This document shows positions 10,801 through 19,357 of a stretch of DNA of 33,751 nucleotides, piece after piece (position 1 is the stretch's first letter; each line of letters begins with the position of its first letter). Below the pieces are notes generated by a model. It saw only the letters and a program-made list of their open reading frames with translations. It was not told where the DNA came from and searched no databases. Source of the DNA: Rhizophagus sp. LPA8_4_AMF (Eukaryota > Glomeromycota > Glomeromycetes > Glomerales > Glomeraceae); the NCBI GenBank assembly GCA_021464525.1, contig JADRCO010000440.1, forward strand, positions 1 through 33,751, given 5' to 3'. The position numbers and the translations under genes are program-made.

Positions 10801-11703
10801 CCAAGGATCGAATATTTATGTCAACACTTTTTTATTTTACCACATACTTGTAACGAGTTTAATCGTATTATTTGTTCAGTTTACAAATCATCTTTATTAC
10901 TCCCTAAATCGATGTTCAATTCAGTCGTACATAATCCTATTTACCCTAATATCTTGAATATATGGGATCATCAGATTCGCTCTCAGGCTTCCTTATTTAA
11001 CGCCCATGCGAATAATCCTCTCACTTCTTCTTTAATTAAATTTCTTATTTTGTCCTCGCAAAACAAACTTTGGACCAATAATATTTCTGAAACTACAAAA
11101 TTTTTTAATTTTCCTACGAAATTTTTTAATAAGATAGAAAATTTGATGTGTATTTTCCATCATTACAATTTATCATTTAATTTCAACTTTTCTTTTCTAG
11201 TTGAGGGCGGTAATCACCCCATTTCGTATTTTATTACAGATCCCAAACACTACTTATCTTTTGTTTCATCCTTAAAAAACAAACATATTTTCTTTTTAGA
11301 TCAGATTATCTCACCTAATGGTGCTTTCCTTTTACAGTGGAAGGAAATCAAGAAATCTTTTGCAAATAAACGTGGACGCCGACCCCGTTGGATTTCCTTT
11401 TTAGAAGAACATCTTCTCGTCGACAATAGTGGCAATCGCCGACTCAATTTTACCGTTCCAGACAATGTCATTGTCAACCCACATATCTCGCGCCCTCGGA
11501 TTATTGCTCATTCCATTCGTCCTGTGCGCTGTTCATTTCAATGGATTATTTTTTGGTCTATTCTTCTTTCTGATATTATTTATGGGCGTATCGTAGAAAT
11601 GACTCATCATCCTGGCTTTCCCCAAATGGCCTACATTCAACATTATGTACAACAATCCTCAAGGGATACCTTAGCTACGTCCGTATCTTCACCCCATTCT
11701 TAA
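7834..11703 (+). CDS. LINE ORF2: APE endonuclease and reverse transcriptase
   Basis: The product nicks target DNA and primes reverse transcription of LINE RNA at the nick. The open frame begins before 7834 but has no ATG until there, giving 1289 residues. Endonuclease residues are all present in ATG numbering: N30 (TLNIQG), E58 (LCETN), D181 and N183 (GDFNI), the FTWSN motif, D250 (SYIDII) and D275/H276 (KTDHR). The reverse transcriptase follows at about 590-900: AAGPNNIPYE, RPIILLD, QAGIQGS, motif A QDLSKAYDRV with D752, QGEIISPLLW, and YLDD with D869/D870. The common YADD or FADD box is YLDD here. The region after RT is a long thumb and linker. The frame stops at TAA 11701-11703, but the same frame stays open for another 114 codons and the RNase H domain lies beyond, so the stop probably truncates a longer ancestral ORF2. 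Confidence 0.95.
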   Translation: MIVQPNTKPFSANYFAPFNSFSNLNFATLNIQGALRNKYTNLVSYMIHSNIHILILCETNLVDRNNTTASRLMRELFTHTPTKRIFTIIHNPDPLRKGSGISVIVSPILISHIPKISHIPGRLIHLSLFFRKHHQLHVIGIYLPPISSSRPVQKVLLNICNYVNNTLSVLNNYQNFLLLGDFNINPHNISVTNFLTTDDTISDSSLTLSTYHKKLLSLFKHYKFKDIVKIFNPSPPFTWSNSSGATSYIDIIFSSPSFIPYVDFASIEDSGLKTDHRCIYITINHSFFRPSSNNHISPTLDNPELLHKKLLSYTEFYNFKKFTPALWIDFQNFVTNNYSRLSLDYRPSPDPQTHVNSTYVFITQSITQAIKALNVPKLKKSTHQYEFSFNIRVIENDIYYISNLIRRLKLYFFPHSKNKFISLNFWLGPKALNRLKRIISNLYKSDFPCIVTPDGHSRLLQNVFPSGFIFESLLSTLLHIQDSLTTNLNLEKNSYTTKKIERLIKSREQDLISNQSKMLNSLLNRKPQKIMLDKLLFQENGTLSFTSDPSEIETRAIDHYQHIAGDPNNRSYKVGTPLRAPWDAIYAPKPPPAIEHISRLSSLITLDELQQAIKDLPLHKAAGPNNIPYEFIKKLPESMLYTLLSLFNYILVNNVFPSQFNMAHLYPIPKPTWWNHDLNHTRPIILLDCFRKLLSKIINSRLNFFLSSNNILEPNNQAGIQGSSCSEIILSIQTIIEHQKYNNKPLYLLLQDLSKAYDRVDLPLLKLALQRINVPTSIINFIHNLFFNHQNRIILPNGLSDPYDLQTGIIQGEIISPLLWVIYYDPMFAAINNLPTRGFTLEASLPKNIFNSMTFHHITIDYKLIGYLDDTTWFSSDLTTLEQHLAVADDFYALANIKINKLKTKLLTNDKDLLSQDRLLLAYGNDLISTEVVPKHKSERILGIYVNLNNSHTFTIDKIKKMLHFICSNLRQKKITHDHVIYVINKVLLPRIEYLCQHFFILPHTCNEFNRIICSVYKSSLLLPKSMFNSVVHNPIYPNILNIWDHQIRSQASLFNAHANNPLTSSLIKFLILSSQNKLWTNNISETTKFFNFPTKFFNKIENLMCIFHHYNLSFNFNFSFLVEGGNHPISYFITDPKHYLSFVSSLKNKHIFFLDQIISPNGAFLLQWKEIKKSFANKRGRRPRWISFLEEHLLVDNSGNRRLNFTVPDNVIVNPHISRPRIIAHSIRPVRCSFQWIIFWSILLSDIIYGRIVEMTHHPGFPQMAYIQHYVQQSSRDTLATSVSSPHS

Positions 11704-12819
11704 TCTAACATTTTAGTCCCTTGTCCGGGTTGTTCATTTCATGAAACCTGTTACTTAGGGGATATTAATATTAACTGCTCTATTAGCCTTAAGGCTTCCC
11801 ATTGTATTAACATTCATGTTTTAGTTCAGTGTCGCCACAAAAATCGACAATTACAATCTTACCGTACTACAAAACAACATACAGATTACCGCGCTATTGC
11901 GCTTCACGACCATAGTCTTAGAACGTCACAGCCTGTACCGGCTGATCCTTTACGCGATAATATTATTACGGGTCCATCACGACCACTTAACATACAATTA
12001 ATTGATTCATTCTTTTGCCTAAAGATCATTTTGCTTATTTAGCAACAATTTCTTCTTCACTTCTCTCCTTTTCCAGTTTGGAATTTTTCACTGATGGTTC
12101 GCTTATCCGTTCTATGAATGAGTCTGTCATGGGTTACGGCTGGATTTTCACTTCTGACATTGCCCTTAATCTTTCCTTCTCTGGCTCAGCTATACATTGG
12201 GCTAGTTCGACCAAAGCAGAAATTTTTGCCATTCTGACAGCTGTCATTGTTTGTCCTCCTCATAGCACCGTTGATATTTATACCGATTCAGCATGTGCGA
12301 TTTCGACATTTAATAATTTACACAATATCAAACTTACACCTCGCCGTTTTCAAAATATCAATAACGTTTTGCTCTAGCAAGCGCTGAAACACATTATCAA
12401 TACTTTACATTTAACTGTCTCCTTGCATAAGGTCAAAGCACACTCTAATAATTTATATAATGACATGGCGGATACTCTCGCCAAACAGGGTGCCACAAAT
12501 AGTACTTTTCATACTTCAATTGCAACAACAGGGATCCCTGCCCAATTTTGCCATTTAACATTCAACGATTCATTTATAATCGACCGAAATATTAGAAAAT
12601 CTCTCAAAACAATTATTAACTTCCGGACTTTGGAAAACCATATTTCGCATCGCAATTTACCACAGGTACAACGCCTAACTTTTAATGGAACAATCAATTG
12701 GAAATACTCTCAACGTTGGATTAAATATAATCCTTTTGACCGTCCTACTAGCTCAAACTATAGTAAATTAGTTAGTTGGCGCGTTAAAGCTTCATCTTCT
12801 TCGTTACCTACTTTGGATA
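11704..12819 (+). pseudogene. LINE ORF2 3' part: Cys cluster and RNase H, broken
   Basis: In the ORF2 frame, directly after its TAA, the sequence stays open and encodes a Cys/His cluster (CPGCSFHETC, from 11722). Around 12003-12015, near a T-rich TTCTTTTGCC, the coding sense moves to another frame, so one indel is inferred. RNase H type I follows with all four acidic catalytic residues: D at 12093 (FFTDGS), E at 12219 (TKAEIF), D at 12285 (YTDSAC) and D at 12471 (MADTLAKQG), with the HKVKAHSN motif just before the last. A single TAG at 12375-12377 splits the domain; the frame is the same on both sides. The nested MITE interrupts the frame at 12820. The domain normally removes LINE RNA from the RNA-DNA hybrid. 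Either the copy has decayed here or the 3' part is expressed by an unseen recoding. Confidence 0.88.
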
Positions 12820-13104
12820 CAGTCAGACCTCTATAAATGCACCCCCCTTGGGACCGGGTATAAGCGTGCATTTAGAGAAGGTGTGCATTTATAGATACAT
12901 ATAAATTTATATGATATTACTCTAAAATTAAGGTAATACAAAAATTTTATGTAATTATATGAAATTTTTTTATAAAACGTGCATTTACAGAATATATATA
13001 TATAAAACGTGCATTTAGCACTAAGGCCCAAGTTGGGACCAGATAAAAGGTGCATTTGTGGAGGGTGTGCATTTATAGAGGGTGCACTTATGGAGGTCTG
13101 ACTG
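12820..13104. mobile_element. pogo/Tigger-type MITE nested in the LINE
   Basis: The ends are 24-base terminal inverted repeats, CAGTCAGACCTCTATAAATG and the reverse complement of CATTTATGGAGGTCTGACTG-like sequence, with 22 of 24 positions matching. A TA lies on both sides (12818-12819 and 13105-13106), the target duplication of Tc1/mariner and pogo elements; the CAGTCAGACCTC start is the kind of end found on Tigger elements. There is no transposase, so it was moved in trans. The interior has several GTGCATTTA repeats near both ends and an AT-rich middle. Taking out the element and one TA leaves the LINE frame continuous, which supports the exact boundaries. It inserted after the LINE and is younger. 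Confidence 0.9.
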
Positions 13105-13106
13105 TA

Positions 13107-13858
13107 TTTTAAATCGCAACTACCCTGATCTCCTTAATGGCTTCCAATCATGTTTCTTTTGCAACAACACTTTTGAGTCAAATGCTCATCTATGGACGTG
13201 TGCTAACATTTTAGATAATCTTCGTCCTATTTTTTCGAAATATTCTTCTGTCTTACGACAATTACTTCTTACAAATAGTGATCTCTCTTCAGATCAATTT
13301 CTACCTTCCTTATCTAATTATCCTCTTTTTACGTGGGTCATAGACCCTGTCTCTTCCGTTAGCGACAGAGACGATTTATATTGCTTACTCATCAATCTAG
13401 TCCCGGACTGCCTCGTTACTTTGTTTAAAGTGGTGAAGATTAACGAATCCCGTATCAAATTACTTCTTTTACCTTTCCTACATGACTTACATGCAGATAT
13501 TTACGACACTATTTGGCGTGTCCGATCCCTCAAATGGAAAGAATGGCAACATCAACACAACATTACAAAGAAATCCTTCAGCGATTACTCACGCGTACGT
13601 CATCGCAAAGAACGGCAGCAACAACAACCGCCTGTTTCTACTCCATCTCATACTGTTCGTCAATTATACAGCTACTCTAACCCATTTTGTTTGACGCGGT
13701 CACATACGGACAATAATATTATGTGGGTGTATCTCACCAGCTCAAACTTTCTCCACAATGTTCCGTGGATTTCCTCACTTACTATGGATCTCTCGGCTTT
13801 ACGTTTAATTCGCACTGTGTGCAATTTTGATCACAATTTATTTTATTTCTCTATATAA
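13107..13858 (+). pseudogene. LINE ORF2 C-terminal CCHC finger region, separated by the MITE
   Basis: This continues the RNase H frame on the far side of the MITE and stays open to TAA 13856-13858, about 250 codons. It starts with LNRNYPDLLNGFQS, the conserved linker that precedes the C-terminal zinc finger in many RNase H-bearing LINEs. The finger is CFFCNNTFESNAHLWTC from 13151, with spacing CX2CX8HX3C. The remainder is a helical, basic region (for example RVRHRKERQQQQ). In relatives this finger is thought to bind nucleic acid during integration. It has no start of its own in a useful place, so it is a detached end of ORF2 rather than a separate gene. Confidence 0.85.
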
Positions 13859-13915
13859 CCCCTTTGGTCTTTATTAATTGATATTTTGGTTTTTTTTTTT
13901 TTTTTCAATTTTTTT

Positions 13916-13956
<41 letters not shown>

Positions 13957-14288
13957 CCCTTTTTTTTTTTTTTAATTTATATTTTGGTTTTTTTTTTTTT
14001 TTTCAATTATAGTTACTTTATTTTTTATTTTTTTCTTTTTTATCTTTTTTTTTTCATTTATATATATATTTTTACTTTTTCATTTTATTATTTTGGTTTT
14101 TCTCTGGTTCTTTTCTCCTAGGGCTTTACTATTAGCGTAGTTTCTAATAGTTAAAGAAGTTTGACCGAAGGGTGAGGTCTCGTAATGGGATGTAGACTGA
14201 GGATCGCTTACAATGATAGTTGCTTTTGTCTTTACTGTACAACTGTTTTTCTTATATTTGTATTTGACTCTAGTCACCACTCTTTCTG
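13859..14288 (+). other. LINE 3' UTR, T-rich with a tandem duplication
   Basis: The first half is dominated by T runs. A unit of roughly 97 bases is present twice: each copy starts with ATAACCC (13855 and 13953), has TTAATT and ATATTTTGG, then a long T-run and CAATT. The second half (about 14090-14285) is of normal complexity and is probably the conserved 3' tail recognised by the LINE reverse transcriptase (inference). Confidence 0.75.
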
Positions 14289-14311
14289 AAATAAAATAAA
14301 TAAATAAATAA
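14289..14311 (+). repeat. LINE 3' tail, (AAAT)n
   Basis: GAAATAAAATAAATAAATAAATA: an AAAT-type short tandem tail at the 3' end of the element, as many LINEs have instead of poly(A). It is followed by the candidate target duplication. Confidence 0.8.
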
Positions 14312-14323
14312 ATAATTTTTAAT
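14312..14323. repeat. Candidate LINE target-site duplication, 3' copy
   Basis: ATAATTTTTAAT is identical to 5341-5352, the bases just before the LINE 5' end. Confidence 0.55.
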
Positions 14324-14399
14324 TTCGAACTTTAAGAAACAATAAAAAAATAAATATTTACCAAAAACAATTTAAATATAATGATGAAACTCTTAGTCC

Positions 14400-14930
14400 T
14401 TAGGGAGAATTCTGGAATCCCGTATCTCCCATATCTTGCATATCATAAGATACGGTTCCGTTTACTGTTGTATTATAAGTGTCATTATTTGAAGTAGATT
14501 GAGTAGTATCGAGTTGAATATCATTTTGCTGATAAACAGGATGCTGTACTTGCTGCTGAATCTGTTGTTGAATTAGAGATTGTAGATTATAATGATGCGA
14601 CAATTGGTAATCAGGAATGTGAGATAGATTAATTCCATTATTCAAAAGTCGAATATTTTCTGATGGATTTAATTCAGAATAAGTAACACGATAGATACGA
14701 GTATCGTTTGGTAAATGAAGATAAAACTCAAATGTAGAATTATGAGGCGTAAGAGTCGTAGAATTAACAGGATTAATGTGCAAAGTGTTTGAAATTCCTA
14801 CATTGTTAATTAAAGTATGTTGGATATTTTCATTGTTATGATTAAGAATTTGTTGAGAACCGGAGCTGTCTCCAGTTTGATCCATTGGTAAATTATAATA
14901 ATCTTGTATATTTTGGATATTTGAATTCAT
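14400..14930 (-). CDS. Local Asn/Gln-rich protein family, copy A (function unknown)
   Basis: A 176 aa single-exon frame from ATG (14928-14930) to TAA. I do not recognise the family. The N-terminal third is Asn/Gln/Ser-rich and low complexity. The middle holds a better-structured core, FEFYLHLPNDTRIYRVTYSE, then NNGINLSHIPDYQLSHHYN. Next comes a Gln-rich stretch (IQQQIQQQVQ), and the protein ends with DMQDMGDTGFQNSP. No signal peptide or membrane segment is present. Copy B (19358-19915, plus) is about 80% identical in the core by eye; copy C (22146-22645, minus) is closer still but broken. About 100 bases upstream of the ATG (14931-15030) are conserved with copies B, C and D, including a TTTGGATTTTGAAC block right before the start. 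The LINE inserted 88 bases past its stop, in convergent orientation. Real gene status is supported by family conservation only. Confidence 0.68.
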   Translation of the reverse strand: MNSNIQNIQDYYNLPMDQTGDSSGSQQILNHNNENIQHTLINNVGISNTLHINPVNSTTLTPHNSTFEFYLHLPNDTRIYRVTYSELNPSENIRLLNNGINLSHIPDYQLSHHYNLQSLIQQQIQQQVQHPVYQQNDIQLDTTQSTSNNDTYNTTVNGTVSYDMQDMGDTGFQNSP

Positions 14931-15030
14931 GTTCAAAATCCAAATGATAACAAATAAAAAATGAATAATAACTAATATAATTAGAAATTTAAATTTTAAA
15001 AGCGAATTAATTTTTTAATCTTTAATCTGG

Positions 15031-16500
15031 ATGGAGGGTTTATAAATTTTTAATAAATATATGTATTTAAATTGTGATACACATGTGTGTAGATTGTATT
15101 ACATGTGATCTTAATAATTAGTCAGATGATCTAAATATAAGAATGATAGAATGACATGAAGAACAATTTATAAAATACACATTTATATATAGTTTTCATT
15201 ATTATATAAAATGAATGTTAACCTTTTTAAGCTTAGCTTTTAACTAAAAAAGATGTTTGAAAATATGACATTCATTGATTAATGCAATATGACGTAATGA
15301 TTGAGCAACGAATAACTGAATGTTTAATTCATAATATTGTGCTTCCGAAATAATGAAATATTATTACAAATCAGGATTAGTACGTAGAATTGTAATGTTA
15401 CTATAATATGAGGTTTAAATAATGCTGAAATTCACTTAATAAAAAATTTCCTAACCCTTTAATAGATGTATTACATTTCATTAAATATATGTATACTTTG
15501 TTTGTTAATCAAAACTAATACCATATTATTGTTTAAATATAAATTTTTAATCTGTAGCGGACAATTTTTTAAATAATTTTTTATGCGAATGAAAATTAGT
15601 TAGGGAACGGGAACCGAGATAAAGTCTCTAAAAAAATCTTTTTAGAAAATATCATATCGGAATTTTTTCAGAAATGTTTTTGTAGGGAGTCTGAAGCGGT
15701 ATACAGAATCAAGTTTTATATTTTTAAATGTTTTTTGTGAAGAACTAACAGCTAATTAGATTAGACGCAGCGTGAACGATCGACAGCACTAATTCCTAAA
15801 AGTTTAATTACTATACTAGAAATGCGTTTAACACCATCCCTGGATAATCATGGCAAAATTGGCGATTTATTATAATTCAATATGTTAATATCATCCATGT
15901 TTAAGGGAGCAGAATAATCGAAATATATATCAATAAGAATAATAATGAAAATGAAAAGAAATAAAAAAATAAAATACAAAGTGAAAAATAAAAAATGGTA
16001 AAAAAAAAAGCCTAAGAAAGGGGTCTAAGGGTGATCGAGTCCCCGGAAAAATTTATTTTTTTATCCATTTTTAGTGATTTTTGCTATGTTGTTTTCTTGT
16101 AAAAAAAAAAAAATCTGAAAAATAGGTTTGTATATCATTTCAGTATAAAAGCACATGCATGAAGTATTTATTGTTTAGTAGCGTTAATTCAGTATTTAAC
16201 ATTAACAATGTTTTATTGAAATATAATGAGCCATTTCTAATGTATATAGGCTTGACCCTTAACCTGCCGAAAATATTTGATTATTTAAGAATAAAGATAC
16301 TTTGGATAAGGTTAACCCCTGTGTTTTATGAATTGTAAGAGTATAGGAATTTTGTAAAGGAATTGAAATCTACTAGAAGGTTTGTTATCAATAAAAAATG
16401 AAGTATATATTCTAATACTTATATTTACAATCCTATATATTATAGTAAAAGTTACTCTATTAAACTTCTAATTGAGACAAGTCTCTAATTACAATTACGT
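15031..16500. other. Intergenic DNA between copy A and a coding relic
   Basis: AT-rich. About 15900-16020 is strikingly purine-rich on the plus strand. A stretch of higher GC around 15600-15880 has no coding sense that I can follow. GGTGATCGAGTCCCC at about 16031 resembles a tRNA B box but has no partner stem (see rejected items). Confidence 0.45.
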
Positions 16501-16982
16501 TTAAAATATAATCGTTGTTTGTTCTATAACTGAAAACATTTCTGAAACAAAATTAAGAAGTGCAGCAGAGACCATTGAGGTTTCATCCATAAGACTGCTA
16601 CTGTAAAATATAGGAATGTTAGATGTTAATCTAAATGTTGTAATATAATAGAATGAACGAGTAAATTAGTTGGCTTTACATGGAGAATCCTGCTGCAGTT
16701 ATAATAAGCTATTTATTTTTATGTGTAATGAATATTTAATTAATAAAAAAAAGAGACAAATAAACAAATACTTACGTTGATTTCATTGTTATTTTTTAAT
16801 AAACATGGTAATGAAGAATTAATTGGATATAAAACAGTTATATCGAATGCTTGTATCAAATCATTTTCATATAATCTTGTTATACTTAGTTCCAGAACCA
16901 ATGAAGAGTCGAAATTAGGTGTAGTTGATTTTTGTAATTTGAAATATATAAAATAGTTAAGAATTGAGTTGACATTTTTTTT
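16501..16982 (-). pseudogene. Unrecognised two-piece coding relic
   Basis: On the minus strand 16982-16776 is open for 69 codons and reads as ordinary protein (for example SSLVLELSITRLYENDLIQA). It ends exactly at a consensus donor, GTAAGT at 16775. A second piece, 16599-16501, lies behind a TATTTTACAG acceptor and encodes SSLMDETSMVSAALLNF up to a TAA. The two pieces together look like neighbouring exons, with about 175 bases between them. The phases do not agree by one base if the visible splice sites are used, and no ATG is found at the 5' side. I read it as a decayed or partial gene. The family is not recognised. Confidence 0.42.
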
Positions 16983-17482
16983 TCATTCAGAGTAAAAAGA
17001 AAAAAAAACAATATAAACGTTTTTTTAAGAAAGAAAAAAAGTAATCTTTATATATAATTTTGTTTTTTTGCTTAAGTAGTAAATTAGATGGAAAATTTTC
17101 TTAATGCTTTTATGTGTGAGAATAAAATCATGTATTGCATAATATATAAAAATTTATTTATTATCCGATAAAAAAATTTTATGTGTTCAATTATGTAAAT
17201 AAATTTATTAGTAGTCATTACAAAAATAAAGAAAAAAAAATGTGAAAATAAATAAATCTGGCATAGTACATTATTTTGTATTTTTGTTTATCCCATCGGT
17301 ATTATGTATAAACCGATGTAAATTACTCCACCAGTATAAAAAAAATATAAAAAAGTATAAAATCCATAGATGTATACGTCATACACAATGAGATAAGCCT
17401 GTTATTCCATGGGTATCTAATAAATACTCCATATACACTGATGCTCCCTTCCCTTCGGGGGCGCCAACAGTGTGATGGTGTT
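16983..17482. other. AT-rich spacer with a small hairpin
   Basis: No gene seen. CATCGGT and ACCGATG around 17295-17319 form a 7-bp stem with an 11-base loop. A GC-richer patch (about 17440-17475) has ACACTG and CAGTGT facing each other around CCCTTCCCTTCGGGG. Both could be remnants of small inverted-repeat elements. Confidence 0.4.
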
Positions 17483-18205
17483 GAGTATGATATAACCTCT
17501 AATGTAAGTACAGTATGGTAATTTCGTCACCTATACAGTATAGTTGATTAATCTATATGGTAAATATAGCAAATTTTTGAAACGTACTGTACTTACTTAC
17601 TTAATTATTAAATATATAAATTAATTTTTTAAGTATAATACGGTTCTGAAAATTTCTATACTATATAAAATATTATACTGTATAGATGAATAATTTTTTT
17701 TGATTAAAAGAAGATTTGTACTAGCTGATATCATCCGATTCACATGATAACATGAACTCAATTAGCGATCAACCACCAAACAAAAAACTGTACTTTTGGC
17801 CCGCATTACGGAATTATATACTAACACGTGAAATACGGCGTTACGAATAAGGGTGACGAATAATTTTTTGCCTACTCGAAAAAAACAAGTCCCTCAGATA
17901 AATATAAACAGTGAAACCCGGAGGGGCGTGATGAAAGTGTTTTTTGTCGGTGCGCTTGGTCTAGTAATATTAGCGATCTGACTCATACTCTCTGTACAAG
18001 TTAACTATACTAAGTACAGCCAGCACCATACTTATTATACTCGCCAAATTTAGCATCATACTGTACTTACATTAGAGGTTATACTATACTTATTATCTAT
18101 ATTCTCTACTCTCTGTACAAGTCAACTATACTAAGTACAGTCAGCACCATACTTATTATACGTACTTACATTAGAGGTTATACTATACTTATTATCTATA
18201 TTCTC
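17483..18205. repeat. Inverted and tandem repeats, possible MITE remnant
   Basis: The left arm (17483-17519, containing TATAACCTCTAATGTAAGTA) returns as reverse complement at 18057-18091. The right arm belongs to a unit of about 121 bases starting ACTCTCTGTACAAG that is present twice (from 17987 and from 18108); the second copy lacks about 22 internal bases. The interior also has GGTAATTTCGTCACC near the left arm and GGGTGACGAATAATT at about 17852, a second partial inversion. The pattern fits nested short DNA elements with the right end later duplicated. No transposase or clear target duplication is seen. Confidence 0.5.
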
Positions 18206-18215
18206 ATTATTGTAA

Positions 18216-18360
18216 TTGTAAGGATTGATCTACTTGTAAATTGTATTATTGTATTTTAATTCAAAATCCAAATGATTATAAGTAGAAATGAATAATAAAT
18301 ATAATCAGGAAATTTAAAATTTAAGTTCAAATTAATTTTTTATTCTATTTTAGATTATTT
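18216..18360 (-). pseudogene. Local family copy D: 5' end remnant only
   Basis: On the minus strand, 18360-18258 matches the upstream leader of copies A, B and C, including the TCATTTGGATTTTGAA block that sits just before their start codons. Past the expected start, about 18257-18216 still resembles the first codons of the family (AATTTACAAGTAGATCAATCC versus the A-copy NLPMDQT region), but the ATG itself is missing and the similarity then ends. It is a truncated copy, about 1 kb from copy B and pointing away from it. Confidence 0.55.
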
Positions 18361-18375
18361 TTTTTACAAGAAAGA

Positions 18376-18870
18376 ATGGGTATTTTTGCGCGTTGTTAAT
18401 ATTTGTTCATGTACTGTACACAAACAAAAATGCAAATACTGAACGACATATTTTTTTAAAAAAAATTATTATTAAAGTTTATGAAGATTCTACTCATCTT
18501 GTTTTAAGTTCCTGGTACCCTTAAATTTATCAACCTTTCCGAATAAAGTAATAAATAGGTTTTCCATAGAACAAAATCTTTTATATACATGTCCGATTGT
18601 ACAATACTGTTGTACTAGCGAGATAAATTTTTAATTTATTCTTTATTATATATGACATCAAAAATAAAGGAATATAACAGGTTGATAAACGTATTCAACA
18701 CAATAGCTTATGGCTTAGCCAACCAAGATATATGTGAAAAAGAATAACGTATAAAAAAATAAAAGAAAAGACCTATATGATTCAATCCTACTTTTTTTTA
18801 ACTGGTCAAATGATAGCCGATCATTTAGATGTTTTTGTGCAATTTTTTACGGCGTAAAATCACGCTCAAG
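18376..18870. other. Spacer between copy D and the 121-bp repeats
   Basis: AT-rich and without a recognised gene, RNA or element. Confidence 0.4.
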
Positions 18871-18878
18871 TTGCATTC

Positions 18879-19150
18879 TCTTAGTCCTACGTATGCAACA
18901 AGTGTTACATGCGATCTACCAGTATCAAGGACTTAAAAATACTAGTGGACGAAGGGAATTTCCAATTTTGGCATTCTGTCTAAGCCATTTAATAAGATCT
19001 CTTAGTCCTACGTATGCAATAAGTGTTACATGCGATCTACCTTTATCAAGGACCTAAAAATACTAGTGGGCGAAGGGAGTTTCCCATTTTGGTATTCTGT
19101 CCATTTTTTAACGAGATTCAATCATATTTCTTAGTCGTACGTAAGCTAAC
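18879..19150. repeat. About 121-bp tandem repeat, two copies plus a partial third, upstream of copy B
   Basis: CTCTTAGTCCTACGTATGCA begins at about 18879 and again at about 19000, each followed by TGTTACATGCGATCTACC, a TATCAAGGAC block, ACTAGTGG and GCGAAGGGA or ACGAAGGGA. The two copies differ at a modest number of sites. A third, shortened start (TTAGTCGTACGTAAGC) is at 19131. The array ends about 200 bases before the start of copy B, so it may lie in its promoter region. Confidence 0.85.
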
Positions 19151-19247
19151 GAGATTTTAATTTGACTCAATCATATATATATATAACAAAATGCACCTAC
19201 CGTATTCTTTCTGTCAAAGAAAATATAAAATTTTAAAAAACTTTCGT

Positions 19248-19357
19248 CTAGATTAAAAGAATAAAAGATTAAATTGCTTTTTTAAAAATTTCCTAATTAT
19301 ATTATTTATTATTCATTTTCTACTCATTAATCTATTATCTTTTGGATTTTGAACAAC
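19248..19357 (+). promoter_or_regulatory. Conserved leader upstream of the local family (copy B instance)
   Basis: This segment is conserved in the same position relative to the start codon in A (14931-15030), C (22646-22750) and the remnant D (18258-18360). Shared blocks are an AGATTAAA-rich start, AATTTCCTAATTATATTA, TTATTATTCATTTT and TTTGGATTTTGAACAACATG at the start codon. It may be promoter plus 5' UTR, or just the duplicated unit extending upstream. A TATATATATATAA tract lies further up at about 19170. Confidence 0.6.

Larger units (their letters stand above)
5353..14311 (+). mobile_element. LINE (APE-type non-LTR retrotransposon with RNase H), near full length
   Basis: A complete LINE layout is visible: a short 5' UTR (5353-5487), ORF1, a 129-base spacer to the first ATG of ORF2, ORF2 with endonuclease and reverse transcriptase, a broken RNase H and zinc-finger part, a T-rich 3' UTR and an (AAAT)n tail. 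A 285 bp MITE is nested in it. Without the MITE the element is about 8.67 kb. The order APE-RT-RNH-CCHC with a zinc-knuckle ORF1 is that of the I/Tad-like LINE groups; clade placement would need a tree. ORF1 and the first 1289 codons of ORF2 are open, so the insertion is not old. The 3' coding part carries two in-frame stops, one frameshift and the MITE, so this copy should not make a full-length ORF2 protein. It lies 88 bases from the stop codon of the convergent gene A (14400-14930). Confidence 0.93.

Noticed and set aside
12831-13055. A 74-codon minus-strand frame in the LINE
   Set aside because: It lies within the nested MITE and reads its AT-rich repeats.
16028-16045. tRNA B-box-like GGTGATCGAGTCCCC, as in a tRNA gene or SINE
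   Set aside because: No matching A box, acceptor stem or T-arm of normal size, and no element ends nearby.
18879-19150. CRISPR-like array
   Set aside because: The repeat unit is about 121 bases and tandem, with no short repeat and unique spacer pattern; the genome type is eukaryotic.
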